Below are positions 54,295-62,904 of a stretch of 64,000 bases of DNA, piece after piece (position 1 is the stretch's first letter; each line of letters opens with the position of its first letter). The translations under genes were made by a program, and so were the position numbers. Source of the DNA: an uncultured Dyadobacter sp. GTDB lineage: Bacteria; Bacteroidota; Bacteroidia; Cytophagales; Spirosomataceae. Below the pieces are notes generated by a model that searched no databases, was not told the DNA's origin, and worked only from the letters and a program-made list of their open reading frames with translations. Location: NCBI RefSeq assembly GCF_946482605.1, contig NZ_CAMLSE010000040.1, forward strand, positions 10,666 to 74,665, written 5' to 3'.

Positions 54295-54437
54295 CTGGTA
54301 GCTTTTAAATACAGTGGTTGTCCTGATTCAACAATGCAAAGTTAAAAAATGTCACACAGCGTATAAAAAAACTCCCTCCCGGCATATATCCTTTTCAAAT
54401 CCGCTACATTCAGGGTTTCAAGCCTGATGATATCCAT

Positions 54438-54992
54438 ATGGAGCTATTTCTGAGTTTGTGTCTTGGGATCGGTCTCAGTGCCAGTTGCGGTTTCAGGGTA
54501 TTCCTTCCCATGCTGGTGGCTAACATTGCCGCGATGAACGGCTGGATCACGCCGGGAGAGCAATTCGCCTGGCTGAGTACCTGGCCGGCTTTTTTCGGCC
54601 TGGCTACCGCGAGTATTCTTGAAATCGGGGGTTATTACATCCCCTTTATCGACAATCTCCTCGACACCGTCACCACACCAGCCGCAGTGATCGCCGGCAC
54701 TTTGCTGACGACCTCTTTTATCGAAATCGACAGCCCTTTTCTGCACTGGGGTCTCGGACTGATACTCGGAGGAGGGACAGCGGGGCTCGTGCAGGCTGGT
54801 ACCGGCGTGCTGCGACTGCTTTCATCCAAAACAACGGCCGGCATTGGAAATCCCGTCGTTTCAACTGCCGAGAATATCGCTTCGTTCAGCCTGTCGGGTT
54901 TGGCGGTTTTTCTTCCGATCATCGCCCTGGTAGTGGTAGTTTTGCTCGCTCTGTGGCTTTTAAAACGATTAATGAATTTAAAGAAGTCTTAA
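54438..54992 (+). CDS. DUF4126 membrane protein
   Basis: A 184-residue integral membrane protein with four to five hydrophobic helices, beginning LFLSLCLGIGLSASCGFRVFLPMLV and ending with a KRLMNLKK cap. It matches DUF4126. Function unknown; relatives are found beside lipid or metal genes without a clear rule. The AraC regulator starts 3 bases after it, so they may share a transcript. Confidence 0.88.
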   Translation: MELFLSLCLGIGLSASCGFRVFLPMLVANIAAMNGWITPGEQFAWLSTWPAFFGLATASILEIGGYYIPFIDNLLDTVTTPAAVIAGTLLTTSFIEIDSPFLHWGLGLILGGGTAGLVQAGTGVLRLLSSKTTAGIGNPVVSTAENIASFSLSGLAVFLPIIALVVVVLLALWLLKRLMNLKKS

Positions 54993-54995
54993 TGC

Positions 54996-55919
54996 ATGGT
55001 TTTCGTCTCTGATGCTATTCCCGTCCATTCCCTTCCCAAAAACCCCAGCCAGGTACCTGCTTTAAGAATTTTCAGGTTCAAAAACAGCATTGATACACCC
55101 GCAGACGGGCCAGTGTCGCTGCCCATTACACCACTGCCAACGGATACCCCGCACCGGCACACTTATTATGAAATTCTCTTTATAGAAGAAGGACAGGGTT
55201 TTCATGAAATCGATTTTCATTCCTACAATATCCTGGGTGCTGGGCTGCATTTTCTCACACCCGGACAAGTGCATTTACTTACCTTTTCGTCGTCCTTCCA
55301 GGGATATATCGTCGCATTCTCCGAGGATTTCTATACATTTTATAATCCCGGCAATCCGCCTCTTTCGCAGCTGCCTTTCTTACAACCGGCACGTCGACAA
55401 CCCATTCTGACGCTTTCGGAAGCCGAAAAGCACTATTTCCACAACATTCTCGAAAATATGGTCGCCGATCACCTGAATGCGGACACCGATCAGACACTGA
55501 TCGGCAGATACCTGGGAATACTTTTGCAAAAATGTGCTTTCCTCACTCAGCACAACACCCCCGTTGCAGAACCGACAGCGCACACCGTATCGGAGCTGAC
55601 AGGCCGTTTCCAGGAATTGGTGGAAAAAAACTTCAGGGAAATGCATGAGGTGCAGCAATATGCCAGCCAGCTGTCAGTATCTCCCGACTATCTGAGCAAA
55701 ATCATCCGGAAATTTCTGGGCATTTCCTGCCAGGAATACATTTTGGACAAACTGTTGCTGGAAGCAAAACGGCTGCTCGTCTTCACCAATCTGAGCAGTA
55801 AGGAAATCGCCTATCACATCCACCTCGACGATCCGTCTTATTTCAGCCGTATCTTCAAAAAGAAAACCGGACTGACTCCGAACGAGTACCGCGAACATGT
55901 TCGGAAAAGTACCATTTAA
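54996..55919 (+). CDS. AraC-family transcription regulator
   Basis: A 307-residue regulator. N-terminal cupin-like sensing domain (about 45-160, ILFIEEGQGFHEIDFHSYNILG, LTPGQVHLLTFSS) and C-terminal HTH pair (about 205-305, VQQYASQLSVSPDYLSKIIRKFLG, EIAYHIHLDDPSYFSRIFKKKTGLTPNEYR). It most likely controls the downstream glycoside-catabolism operon by sensing a sugar. It follows DUF4126 directly and precedes the promoter for the hydrolase. Confidence 0.93.
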   Translation: MVFVSDAIPVHSLPKNPSQVPALRIFRFKNSIDTPADGPVSLPITPLPTDTPHRHTYYEILFIEEGQGFHEIDFHSYNILGAGLHFLTPGQVHLLTFSSSFQGYIVAFSEDFYTFYNPGNPPLSQLPFLQPARRQPILTLSEAEKHYFHNILENMVADHLNADTDQTLIGRYLGILLQKCAFLTQHNTPVAEPTAHTVSELTGRFQELVEKNFREMHEVQQYASQLSVSPDYLSKIIRKFLGISCQEYILDKLLLEAKRLLVFTNLSSKEIAYHIHLDDPSYFSRIFKKKTGLTPNEYREHVRKSTI

Positions 55920-55934
55920 TAGCAAATTTGTACC

Positions 55935-55965
55935 TTGCTATCGTTTTTGACTGACAATATCTTTG
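55935..55965 (+). promoter_or_regulatory. Promoter of the GH88-like operon
   Basis: TTG (55935-55937), a 20-base spacer and TATCTTTG (55958-55965) match the Bacteroidota consensus fully. The predicted start near 55970 gives a leader of about 41 bases to ATG 56011, and shows that the apparent start at 55963 is inside the promoter. Confidence 0.75.
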
Positions 55966-56010
55966 TATTATCCTAAAATAAAAGGACTAAATAATACTAT
56001 TGATATAATT

Positions 56011-57393
56011 ATGCAGATAAAAAACGACCTGAGCGCCGCCTCGCTTCAACCTAAACTGGACCGCTTCTGGGAGCTATCCGGCGAGAAAATCAGACTGATC
56101 AACAAGGAGTACGACAATTCCAAAGGCACGCCTGTTTTCACAGTCAACGGGAAGTATACGCTCCGCGGCTGGACGGAATGGACGCAGGGGTTTCAGTACG
56201 GAGCTGAGATACTTCAGTTTGATGCTACTCGCGATAATGCATTCCTGGAAGGTGGCCGTGACAACACGGTACAATTCATGGCTTCCCACGTCGGCCATTT
56301 CGGGGTCCACGATCACGGGTTCAACAATGTGAGCACCTATGGCAACCTGCTCCGCCTGATGAACGAGGGGGTTATTCCGGAAAACGAATGGGAGCGTAAC
56401 TTCTATGAGGTCGCCCTAAAAGTATCCGGAGCCGTGCAGGCCCGCCGCTGGACAACCGCCAGAAACGGCCAGGGCTTTATCCATTCTTTCAATGGCCCGC
56501 ATTCGCTTTTTGTCGATACGATCCGTTCGGTCAGGGCACTCATGGTATCACACCTGCTCGGCCACAGCTATATGGGAGAGAATGACCTGAAAACCAGTCT
56601 GCTGGAACGGGGAACACTGCACTCCATTGCCACGGCCAACTACTCCGTTTACTACGGCGAAGGACGCGACAGCTACGACGAATGGGGCAGAACGGCGCAC
56701 GAAAGTGTTTTCAATACCAACGACGGTAACTATCGTTGCCCCAATTCGCAGCAGGGCTTCTCCGGCTTTACGACGTGGACGCGGGGATTGGCATGGGCAA
56801 TGGTCGGTTTTGCAGAGCAATTGGAAACATTGCCATCGTTCTCTGATGAGGAACTGGCACCCCTCGGAGGCCGCAGCGAAGTGGAACGCATTTACCTGAA
56901 AGCGGCCAAAGCAACCTGCGATTTTTACATTGCCAACACAGCAGCCGACGGCATTCCTTACTGGGATACCGGCGCTCCGCAGCTTCATAAACTGGGTGAT
57001 TATACTTCCCGGACTTCGGATCCTTACAATGAATTCGAGCCGATCGACAGCTCGGCCGCGGCTATCGGCGCGCAGGGATTGCTGCGTCTGGGAAAGTATC
57101 TGAATGATCAGGGACAAAGCGAGGCAGGGAATCGTTACTGGCAGGCCGGCCTTACTGCTGTGGATTCGCTTTTCACAGAACCGTACCTCTCAACCGACCC
57201 GACACACCAGGGCCTGATCCTGCATTCGATTTACCACCGCCCGAATGGTTGGGACAATGTACCTGCAGGACAAAAGATCCCATGCGGCGAATCGAGCATG
57301 TGGGGAGATTACCATGCGAGGGAAGTGGCGCTTTACCTGCACCGGATCAACAAAGGGCTGCCCTATTATTCGTATCTGGGAGCGGTTAAATAA
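56011..57393 (+). CDS. GH88-like hydrolase (unsaturated glucuronyl hydrolase family)
   Basis: An (alpha/alpha)6-barrel glycosidase, 460 aa from ATG 56011. Family marks are HDHGFNN (near residue 90), TTWTRGLAWAMVGFAEQLE, IDSSAAAIGAQGLLRL and SSMWGDYHAREVALYL. GH88 enzymes remove 4,5-unsaturated uronic acids by hydration at the double bond. No signal peptide is seen, so it should act in the cytosol on an imported disaccharide. It is first in an operon with isomerase, oxidoreductases and a transporter. Related GH105 is a second possibility. Confidence 0.87.
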   Translation: MQIKNDLSAASLQPKLDRFWELSGEKIRLINKEYDNSKGTPVFTVNGKYTLRGWTEWTQGFQYGAEILQFDATRDNAFLEGGRDNTVQFMASHVGHFGVHDHGFNNVSTYGNLLRLMNEGVIPENEWERNFYEVALKVSGAVQARRWTTARNGQGFIHSFNGPHSLFVDTIRSVRALMVSHLLGHSYMGENDLKTSLLERGTLHSIATANYSVYYGEGRDSYDEWGRTAHESVFNTNDGNYRCPNSQQGFSGFTTWTRGLAWAMVGFAEQLETLPSFSDEELAPLGGRSEVERIYLKAAKATCDFYIANTAADGIPYWDTGAPQLHKLGDYTSRTSDPYNEFEPIDSSAAAIGAQGLLRLGKYLNDQGQSEAGNRYWQAGLTAVDSLFTEPYLSTDPTHQGLILHSIYHRPNGWDNVPAGQKIPCGESSMWGDYHAREVALYLHRINKGLPYYSYLGAVK

Positions 57394-57426
57394 AGGAAAT
57401 TTCTTAGTGAAGAGTCCACCGTTATT

Positions 57427-57463
57427 GTCACCCTGAGCGCAACGTGGTAAACGCTTAGGTGAC
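57427..57463. repeat. Imperfect intergenic palindrome (GTCACC...GGTGAC)
   Basis: The left arm starts GTCACCCTGAGCG and the right arm is CGCTTAGGTGAC. They pair with one bulged C and one G-T. It resembles the dispersed GTCACCCTGAGCG-type palindromes seen in Bacteroidota genomes. It lies in the 141-bp spacer between the hydrolase and isomerase genes. Confidence 0.7.
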
Positions 57464-57534
57464 TGTAAACTGCCAGGTAAGACAACAGTTACGTCCAACA
57501 CGATTTTCACCCCAAACAATAACCAACTTCAGAT

Positions 57535-58359
57535 TTGGAAAACATAACACTCGACCGCTGCTGCATTCATACGATCACTACCAAGCCGTGGGGCCTGGCC
57601 GAAGCGGTCGAAAACTATGCCGCCGCAGGTGTGAAAGGCATCAGCGTATGGCAAAATGCAACTGAGGGTATCGGACCATTACGGGCCGGCGAGCTCATCC
57701 GCAATGCTGGTCTTGAAATCGTATCGTACGTCAGAGGTGGCTTTTTCCCGCACACCAGCAGTGCCGGAAGGGCGCAGGCGATCGATCATAACCGCAAGCT
57801 CCTGGAAGAAGCCGCAGCATTAGGCGCGCCGATGATCGTGCTCGTTTGTGGCGCTTCGCCGGACCAGTCGCTGGAAACGTCGCGCAACCAGATCCACGAG
57901 GGTATTGCGGCGATCCTGCCACTGGCTGAAAAGCTGGGCGTAAAGCTTGCCATCGAGCCGCTGCACCCCATGTATGCCGCCGACCGCTCGGCGATCAATA
58001 CAATGGGCCAGGCCAACGACATGGCTGAACATTTCAGGTCGTCGTTTGTGGGCGTGGCTGTGGATGTATATCATCTGTGGTGGGATGGTGACCTGGAAAA
58101 GGAAATCGCACGCTGTGGCGCAAACGGAAACCTGCTCGCCTACCACGTATGCGACTGGAAGGTGAATACGATCGACCTTCTGAACGATCGCGGGTTAATG
58201 GGCGAAGGCTGCATTGATCTGAAGAAAATCCGTGGCTGGGTGGAAGCGACCGGTTTCAAGGGCTTCTGCGAGGTTGAGATTTTCTCGAACATCCATTGGG
58301 CGAAGAACCAGCATCAGTTTCTGGGAGAAATCACGGATGCTTTCTTAAAGACAGTTTAA
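57535..58359 (+). CDS. TIM-barrel sugar isomerase/epimerase (AP endonuclease 2 family)
   Basis: A xylose-isomerase-like TIM barrel, 274 aa. Metal-ligand type segments are KLAIEPLHPM (Glu), VAVDVYHLWW (Asp, His), YHVCDWKV (His) and FCEVEIFS (Glu). It starts with TTG at 57535 (MENITLDRC); no ATG is nearby. The family isomerises or epimerises sugars or ketosugars, and in 3-ketoglycoside pathways related barrels act as lyases. Reaction here unknown. Confidence 0.9.
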   Translation: MENITLDRCCIHTITTKPWGLAEAVENYAAAGVKGISVWQNATEGIGPLRAGELIRNAGLEIVSYVRGGFFPHTSSAGRAQAIDHNRKLLEEAAALGAPMIVLVCGASPDQSLETSRNQIHEGIAAILPLAEKLGVKLAIEPLHPMYAADRSAINTMGQANDMAEHFRSSFVGVAVDVYHLWWDGDLEKEIARCGANGNLLAYHVCDWKVNTIDLLNDRGLMGEGCIDLKKIRGWVEATGFKGFCEVEIFSNIHWAKNQHQFLGEITDAFLKTV

Positions 58360-58440
58360 ACTAATCCAAACCGGCCAGTCCGCCTGAACATTATAGCAAA
58401 GCAGGGGCTTGGCGCGAATCAAATTAAAATATAATCAAAC

Positions 58441-59586
58441 ATGACAACGCATACAATCGGTATTATCATGAACGGCGTAACTGGCCGTATGGGTACGAAC
58501 CAGCATTTGCTCCGGTCTATCAAGGCCATTATCGAGCAGGGTGGTGTTAAAATTTCATCGGACGAAGTCATTATGCCCGATCCGATCCTCGTAGGGCGCA
58601 ACGAAAGCAAATTGCAGGCGCTCTGCAAGCAATCGGGTGTTGCGAAATACACCACAGATCTGGACTCTGTCATGTCGGATCCGCATTATCAGATCTATTT
58701 CGACGCCCAGGTGACCGGTCGTCGTGCAGCTGCGGTTAAGAAAGCTATCAAAGCCGGCAAACACATTTATTGTGAAAAGCCCACCGGCACGACCACCGAA
58801 GAAGCATTGGAATTGTATGAACTCGCTACCCAGGCAGGTTTGAAAAACGGCGTGGTGCAGGACAAACTCTGGCTGCCGGGTATGGTGAAGTTGAAAAGGT
58901 TGATGGAAAACGGGTTTTTCGGCAAAATCCTGTCGGTAAGAGGAGAGTTTGGCTATTGGGTATTCGAAGGAAACAGCATCCCCGCCCAGCGTCCATCATG
59001 GAACTATCGCAAGGAGGACGACGGCGGTATCATTGTGGATATGCTTTGCCACTGGCGTTACGTGCTCGACAACCTGTTCGGAAAAGTAAAAGCAGTATCC
59101 TGCCTGGGTGCAACACACATTCCTGAGCGTGTGGATGAAAACGGCAATACATACAAATGCACCGCCGACGATGCCTGCTATGCGACATTCGAACTGGAAG
59201 ACAATGTGATCGCACATTTCAACTCTTCCTGGACGGTACGTGTACGCCGCGACGACCTGCTCACGCTGCAGGTGGATGGCACACATGGCTCGGCGGTTGC
59301 TGGCCTTCGTGACTGCTACGTCCAGCATTACGGTAACACCCCCAAACCAGTATGGAATCCCGATATCGCTCAGCCGATCCCATTCTTTGACGGATGGGCG
59401 AAAGTACCTGAGCAGGAGATCTATGATAACGCATTCAAAGTGCAGTGGGAGCTCTTCCTCAAACATATTGTAAAAGATACCCCTTTCCCCTGGGACCTGA
59501 AAGCGGGAGCCCGCGGCGTTCAGCTGGCAGAAAAAGGGCTTGAAAGCTGGGAGAAACGTCAATGGGTCGATGTACAGGAATTATGA
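58441..59586 (+). CDS. Gfo/Idh/MocA-family oxidoreductase
   Basis: A cytosolic NAD(P)-dependent sugar oxidoreductase, 381 aa. The N-terminal Rossmann domain starts TIGIIMNGVTGRMGTN, with GVTGRMG as an unusual glycine loop; the family's EKP motif is in IYCEKPTGTTTEE (about 110-122), and the C-terminal alpha/beta domain follows. It overlaps the SDR gene by an ATGA stop-start. It may oxidise or reduce the sugar released by the hydrolase. Substrate unknown. Confidence 0.92.
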   Translation: MTTHTIGIIMNGVTGRMGTNQHLLRSIKAIIEQGGVKISSDEVIMPDPILVGRNESKLQALCKQSGVAKYTTDLDSVMSDPHYQIYFDAQVTGRRAAAVKKAIKAGKHIYCEKPTGTTTEEALELYELATQAGLKNGVVQDKLWLPGMVKLKRLMENGFFGKILSVRGEFGYWVFEGNSIPAQRPSWNYRKEDDGGIIVDMLCHWRYVLDNLFGKVKAVSCLGATHIPERVDENGNTYKCTADDACYATFELEDNVIAHFNSSWTVRVRRDDLLTLQVDGTHGSAVAGLRDCYVQHYGNTPKPVWNPDIAQPIPFFDGWAKVPEQEIYDNAFKVQWELFLKHIVKDTPFPWDLKAGARGVQLAEKGLESWEKRQWVDVQEL

Positions 59587-60353
59587 AAAAAACAGCACTC
59601 ATTACCGGGGGCAGCCGGGGTATCGGATTTGGCATCGCCAGGGCATTAGCGAAGGAAGGCTTCAACCTGGCCATCAACGGAGTCAGAGATGAAGCCAATG
59701 CGGCCGAAGCACTGGACGAACTTCGCAGCCTCGGTGCAGAAGTAGCCTATTGCCAGGGCAGCATCGCCAACGCATCAGACCGCGAGGCGATCATCGAAAA
59801 GGCATATGCTGTTTTTGGGCAAATCAATGTGCTGGTGAATAATGCGGGTATTGCACCTCGTGTCAGGCTGGACATACTCGAAACGACCGTCGAAAATTAC
59901 CAGGAAGTAATGACCACTAACCTGGAAGGTCCGTTCTTTCTGACACAAGCCATAGCCAGGCGCATGGCTCATGCCAAACAGAACAACCACGCATTCGAGG
60001 CGGCGATCATCTTCGTGACTTCCATTTCGGCAACCGTAACCTCCGTTAACCGTGGAGAATACTGTATCTCGAAGGCCGGACTGGCCATGACCAACCAGCT
60101 CTTCGCTGTGAGAATGGCGGAATATAATGTCCCGGTTTACGAAATCCGGCCGGGTATTATTTCAACGGATATGACTTCAAAGGTTCAGGAGAAGTATGAT
60201 AACCTGTTCCAAAGCGGCATTGCATTGCAGCCACGTTGGGGAACGCCCGATGACATCGGCAAGGCTGTGGCTTCCCTTACGCGGGGCGACTTCCCCTACT
60301 CTACCGGTCAAGTGATCAATGTAGATGGTGGAATGCTGATTGACAGACTTTGA
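59583..60353 (+). CDS. Short-chain dehydrogenase/reductase
   Basis: A classical SDR, 256 aa from ATG 59583, which overlaps the stop of the preceding gene in ATGA. Cofactor loop TGGSRGIG (8-15), NNAG (near 87), catalytic Ser in VTSIS and YCISK (YxxxK), and the C-terminal QVINVDGGMLID segment. It resembles FabG-like 3-oxoacyl reductases but, in this operon, a sugar or uronate dehydrogenase (KduD-like) is more likely. The frame continues upstream to 59562, but the overlap start is preferred. Confidence 0.93.
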   Translation: MKKTALITGGSRGIGFGIARALAKEGFNLAINGVRDEANAAEALDELRSLGAEVAYCQGSIANASDREAIIEKAYAVFGQINVLVNNAGIAPRVRLDILETTVENYQEVMTTNLEGPFFLTQAIARRMAHAKQNNHAFEAAIIFVTSISATVTSVNRGEYCISKAGLAMTNQLFAVRMAEYNVPVYEIRPGIISTDMTSKVQEKYDNLFQSGIALQPRWGTPDDIGKAVASLTRGDFPYSTGQVINVDGGMLIDRL

Positions 60354-60359
60354 GGTAGA

Positions 60360-60440
60360 GATTGCCGGCGGCTTTCGGCTTCCGGCAATCGTTTAAGTAA
60401 TGTAGTACCGACATTCAATATGAACATGAAAGCCGAAAGC
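60360..60440. repeat. Nested inverted repeats in the SDR-MFS spacer
   Basis: GATTGCCGG (60360-60368) pairs with CCGGCAATC (60382-60390). Separately, GCTTTCGGCTT (60371-60381) is the exact reverse complement of 60430-60440. The two structures compete, so only one can form. No T-run follows, so a terminator is unlikely. Confidence 0.75.
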
Positions 60441-60469
60441 TGACTACCGACGGCCCAAAACCCTAAACC

Positions 60470-61711
60470 ATGTCAACAACAAACAACTCTAATCCTTCGC
60501 TGCTTTCGCAGTTGCTCCAAGTGCCGGTCATTGTGGCGGCACTGGGCTACCTGGTCGATATGTACGACCTCTTTTTATTCAGTGTTGTACGGGTTCCCAG
60601 TCTCAAAGCCTTGAATGTACCCGAAGACCAGTTGTTGACTCAGGGGATCAGTCTGCTGAATTACCAGATGGCCGGTATGCTCATCGGTGGCGTGCTGTGG
60701 GGTGTAATTGCAGATAAAAAGGGCCGATTATCCGTTCTTTTCGGCTCAATCATTATGTATTCGTTAGCAAATATCGGCAATGGTTTTGTCAGTTCGCTTG
60801 ATCAGTACGCGGTTCTTCGCTTTATTGCGGGTGTGGGGTTAGCCGGGGAACTCGGAGCGGGCATTACGCTCGTGACAGAGGTACTGCCCAAGGAAATCCG
60901 TGGCTACGGCACTACGCTTGTAGCGACGTTGGGCGTATTGGGCGCTATTCTGGCATACTTCGTAGCCGATTTGTTCGCGTGGAGGATATCCTATTTTGTA
61001 GGAGGTGGCATGGGCCTTTTGCTACTGGTATTGCGGTTCAATGTATTCGAATCGGGGATGTTCAAGCATGTAAAAGAACATGCAGTGGATCGTGGCAATA
61101 TCCTGATGATCCTGACGAATGGGGCCCGACTGGGTAAATATCTGATGGCAATTCTGGTCGGCCTTCCGATCTGGTTCGTGGTCGGGATCCTGATCACTTT
61201 TTCACCGGAATTCGGCGCTGCGAAAGGGATCGAAGGCATTAATGCAGGGAAGGCAGTTATGCTGGCGTTTTCAGGGCAGGTTGCAGGCGATATCGTCAGT
61301 GGATTACTGAGCCAGTATATGAAGAGCAGAAAAAAAGTGATCAGACTATTTATCGTCCTGTCGCTGGTCATGGTCATTGGTTATCTGATGATTCCAATGC
61401 AGGATTTGTTCTCCTTCTATCTGCTTTGTACATTGCTTGGATTCTGCAATGGATACTGGACATTGTTCATTACCATTGCCGCCGAACTTTTCGGCACCAA
61501 TCTGCGGGCGACCGTGGCAACCACCGTTCCGAACTTCGTTCGCGGTGCTACCATTCCGCTGGCAGCATTATTTGTGAGTTTCAAACCTGACCTGGGGGTA
61601 ATCCAGGGCGGGCTGGTGATAGGGATAGCAACCGCCTTAGTAGCACTATTGGCGCTTTACTTTCTCGAAGAGACATTTACAAAGGATATGGACTTTGTAG
61701 AAAAAGAATAG
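60470..61711 (+). CDS. MFS transporter
   Basis: A 12-helix major facilitator transporter, 413 aa. The loop motif between helices 2 and 3 (WGVIADKKGRLS) is the family signature; the sequence resembles sugar or organic-acid:proton symporters. It is last in the AraC/GH88 operon and probably imports the glycoside or uronate that the operon degrades. A terminator follows the stop by 25 bases. Confidence 0.92.
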   Translation: MSTTNNSNPSLLSQLLQVPVIVAALGYLVDMYDLFLFSVVRVPSLKALNVPEDQLLTQGISLLNYQMAGMLIGGVLWGVIADKKGRLSVLFGSIIMYSLANIGNGFVSSLDQYAVLRFIAGVGLAGELGAGITLVTEVLPKEIRGYGTTLVATLGVLGAILAYFVADLFAWRISYFVGGGMGLLLLVLRFNVFESGMFKHVKEHAVDRGNILMILTNGARLGKYLMAILVGLPIWFVVGILITFSPEFGAAKGIEGINAGKAVMLAFSGQVAGDIVSGLLSQYMKSRKKVIRLFIVLSLVMVIGYLMIPMQDLFSFYLLCTLLGFCNGYWTLFITIAAELFGTNLRATVATTVPNFVRGATIPLAALFVSFKPDLGVIQGGLVIGIATALVALLALYFLEETFTKDMDFVEKE

Positions 61712-61735
61712 TTTCGGTTTTAGTTTTAGTTAAAG

Positions 61736-61767
61736 ACGGCCCCCAACGATGGAGGGCCGTTTTTTTT
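61736..61767 (+). terminator. Terminator of the GH88-like operon
   Basis: A 7-bp perfect stem (ACGGCCC at 61736-61742 with 61754-61760), 11-nt loop with extra G-C pairs possible, followed by eight Ts. Confidence 0.9.
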
Positions 61768-61997
61768 AACAGATATTAACACTTCCCGAAGCAACATTAT
61801 CCTGCCGCCTTCCATCTCTTGGTTAAATTTAAGATCAGCCATGAGATACCGTTCAATTGCTTATTCTGGAAATCAACCACTTGTACCTCCGGAGCTCCCA
61901 TTCGTGTACTTTGCATTACACAGTACCGAGTCCCATTCTACCTTTGTCATGTTCCTTTTGAGAACAAAAAATTTATAGCCATAAAAATAAAATAGCC

Positions 61998-62378
61998 ATG
62001 AAAACAACAGTTAAAACCTTCATTTGCGCATTTGCGCTTGCAGCCGCTTCTTTCACCGCCTATGCGGAAGATAAAGACGCCAAAAAAACTTCCAGCTTCG
62101 GCACCGGAGTTTACGCCACCAAAACAGGTAAGATCAATGTACTGGTGGACAAAGCCAACAACAATGCTAAGACGACATTGCTGTTGAAAAGCGAAGACGG
62201 AACGATCGTTTATCGTGAGACAGTCGCCAAGGACAACAAGAAATTCGGGCGCACCTTGAACCTCGAAGCGATGGAAGCAGGCAAATACACGCTCGATATC
62301 ATCAGCGGCAACGAAATACAGACTAAAACATTCGAATTGTCGGAACAAAAAGTAGAACGTGTTCTGACGGTTAAATAA
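61998..62378 (+). CDS. Small secreted protein of unknown function
   Basis: A 126-residue exported protein; the signal peptide ends at about 23 (FTAYAE). The mature part is Lys-rich and predicted beta (TGKINVLVDKANN, TTLLLKSEDGTIVYRETV, GKYTLDIISGNEIQTKTFEL), like a single Ig-like or DUF3244-style fold. It resembles the T9SS C-terminal fold in its last 40 residues but is not a clear sorting domain. A TACCTTTG box (61939-61946) is a possible promoter element. It has its own terminator. Confidence 0.8.
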   Translation: MKTTVKTFICAFALAAASFTAYAEDKDAKKTSSFGTGVYATKTGKINVLVDKANNNAKTTLLLKSEDGTIVYRETVAKDNKKFGRTLNLEAMEAGKYTLDIISGNEIQTKTFELSEQKVERVLTVK

Positions 62379-62400
62379 GGTTCAAATGCAAATGTTGAGG

Positions 62401-62432
62401 ACGGCTCCCCGGTTTCGGGGAGCCGTTTTTTT
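62401..62432 (+). terminator. Terminator of the small secreted protein gene
   Basis: A 10-bp perfect stem (ACGGCTCCCC at 62401-62410 with 62417-62426), 6-nt loop, then seven Ts. Confidence 0.95.
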
Positions 62433-62518
62433 GCTTCAAGGGAAATGTTGGCAACCATTTGAAAATTTAAATGTGACCTGTAAGGTATTGCAACGTCTAA
62501 TGAGAAATAAACCACTCA

Positions 62519-62545
62519 AAAAGTTCTACTAAAAACAGAACTTTT
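62519..62545. promoter_or_regulatory. Inverted repeat, candidate operator of the higBA-like locus
   Basis: AAAAGTTCT (62519-62527) and AGAACTTTT (62537-62545) are exact reverse complements separated by 9 bases. They lie 20 bases upstream of the toxin ATG, the usual place for autoregulation by an HTH antitoxin. Confidence 0.55.
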
Positions 62546-62564
62546 GTAAATTAGACTATTCTTA

Positions 62565-62904
62565 ATGAATGTCATCGGTAAAGATGTCCTGATCAAACTA
62601 AGGAGTAAAAATCGCAGCAACACACGATTAGTCCAAGCCATCGACCAATTGATGACAGATTTAAATAATGATTCAACTACTTCTGCCGAACAGTTCCTGG
62701 AAACCAGAAAAGACGCTGAAGGTGCATAACAAAGGTTTTTACTTTTTTAACCTACACATACACCGCACGCTGCTGCTCATCGATGTCATGGACAACGAAG
62801 CTACCGTAGTATGGGCCGGAACGCATGAAGAATACAAAGCAACATTCAAGAACAATAAAGACACGATAGAAAAATGGCTCAGAGCAAGGTGTTGGATCAA
62901 TTGA
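62565..62904 (+). pseudogene. HigB-like toxin gene interrupted by one base
   Basis: From ATG 62565 the frame gives 54 residues (MNVIGKDVLIKLRSKN..., ending ETRKDAEGA) and stops at 62729. The rest of the toxin, from VHNKGFYFFNLHIHRTLLL to the end (AGTHEEYK, NNKDTIEKWLRAR), continues in the next frame. Dropping one G at 62721-62722 would join both into a single 112-residue HigB/RelE-like toxin that overlaps the antitoxin by 31 bases. HigB toxins are ribosome-dependent mRNA nucleases. It is either an inactive toxin, a frameshift-expressed gene or a sequencing error. Confidence 0.7.

Noticed and set aside
55963..56010. Upstream ATG extension of the GH88-like gene
   Set aside because: The -7 box TATCTTTG (55958-55965) overlaps it, so it cannot be translated from that promoter.
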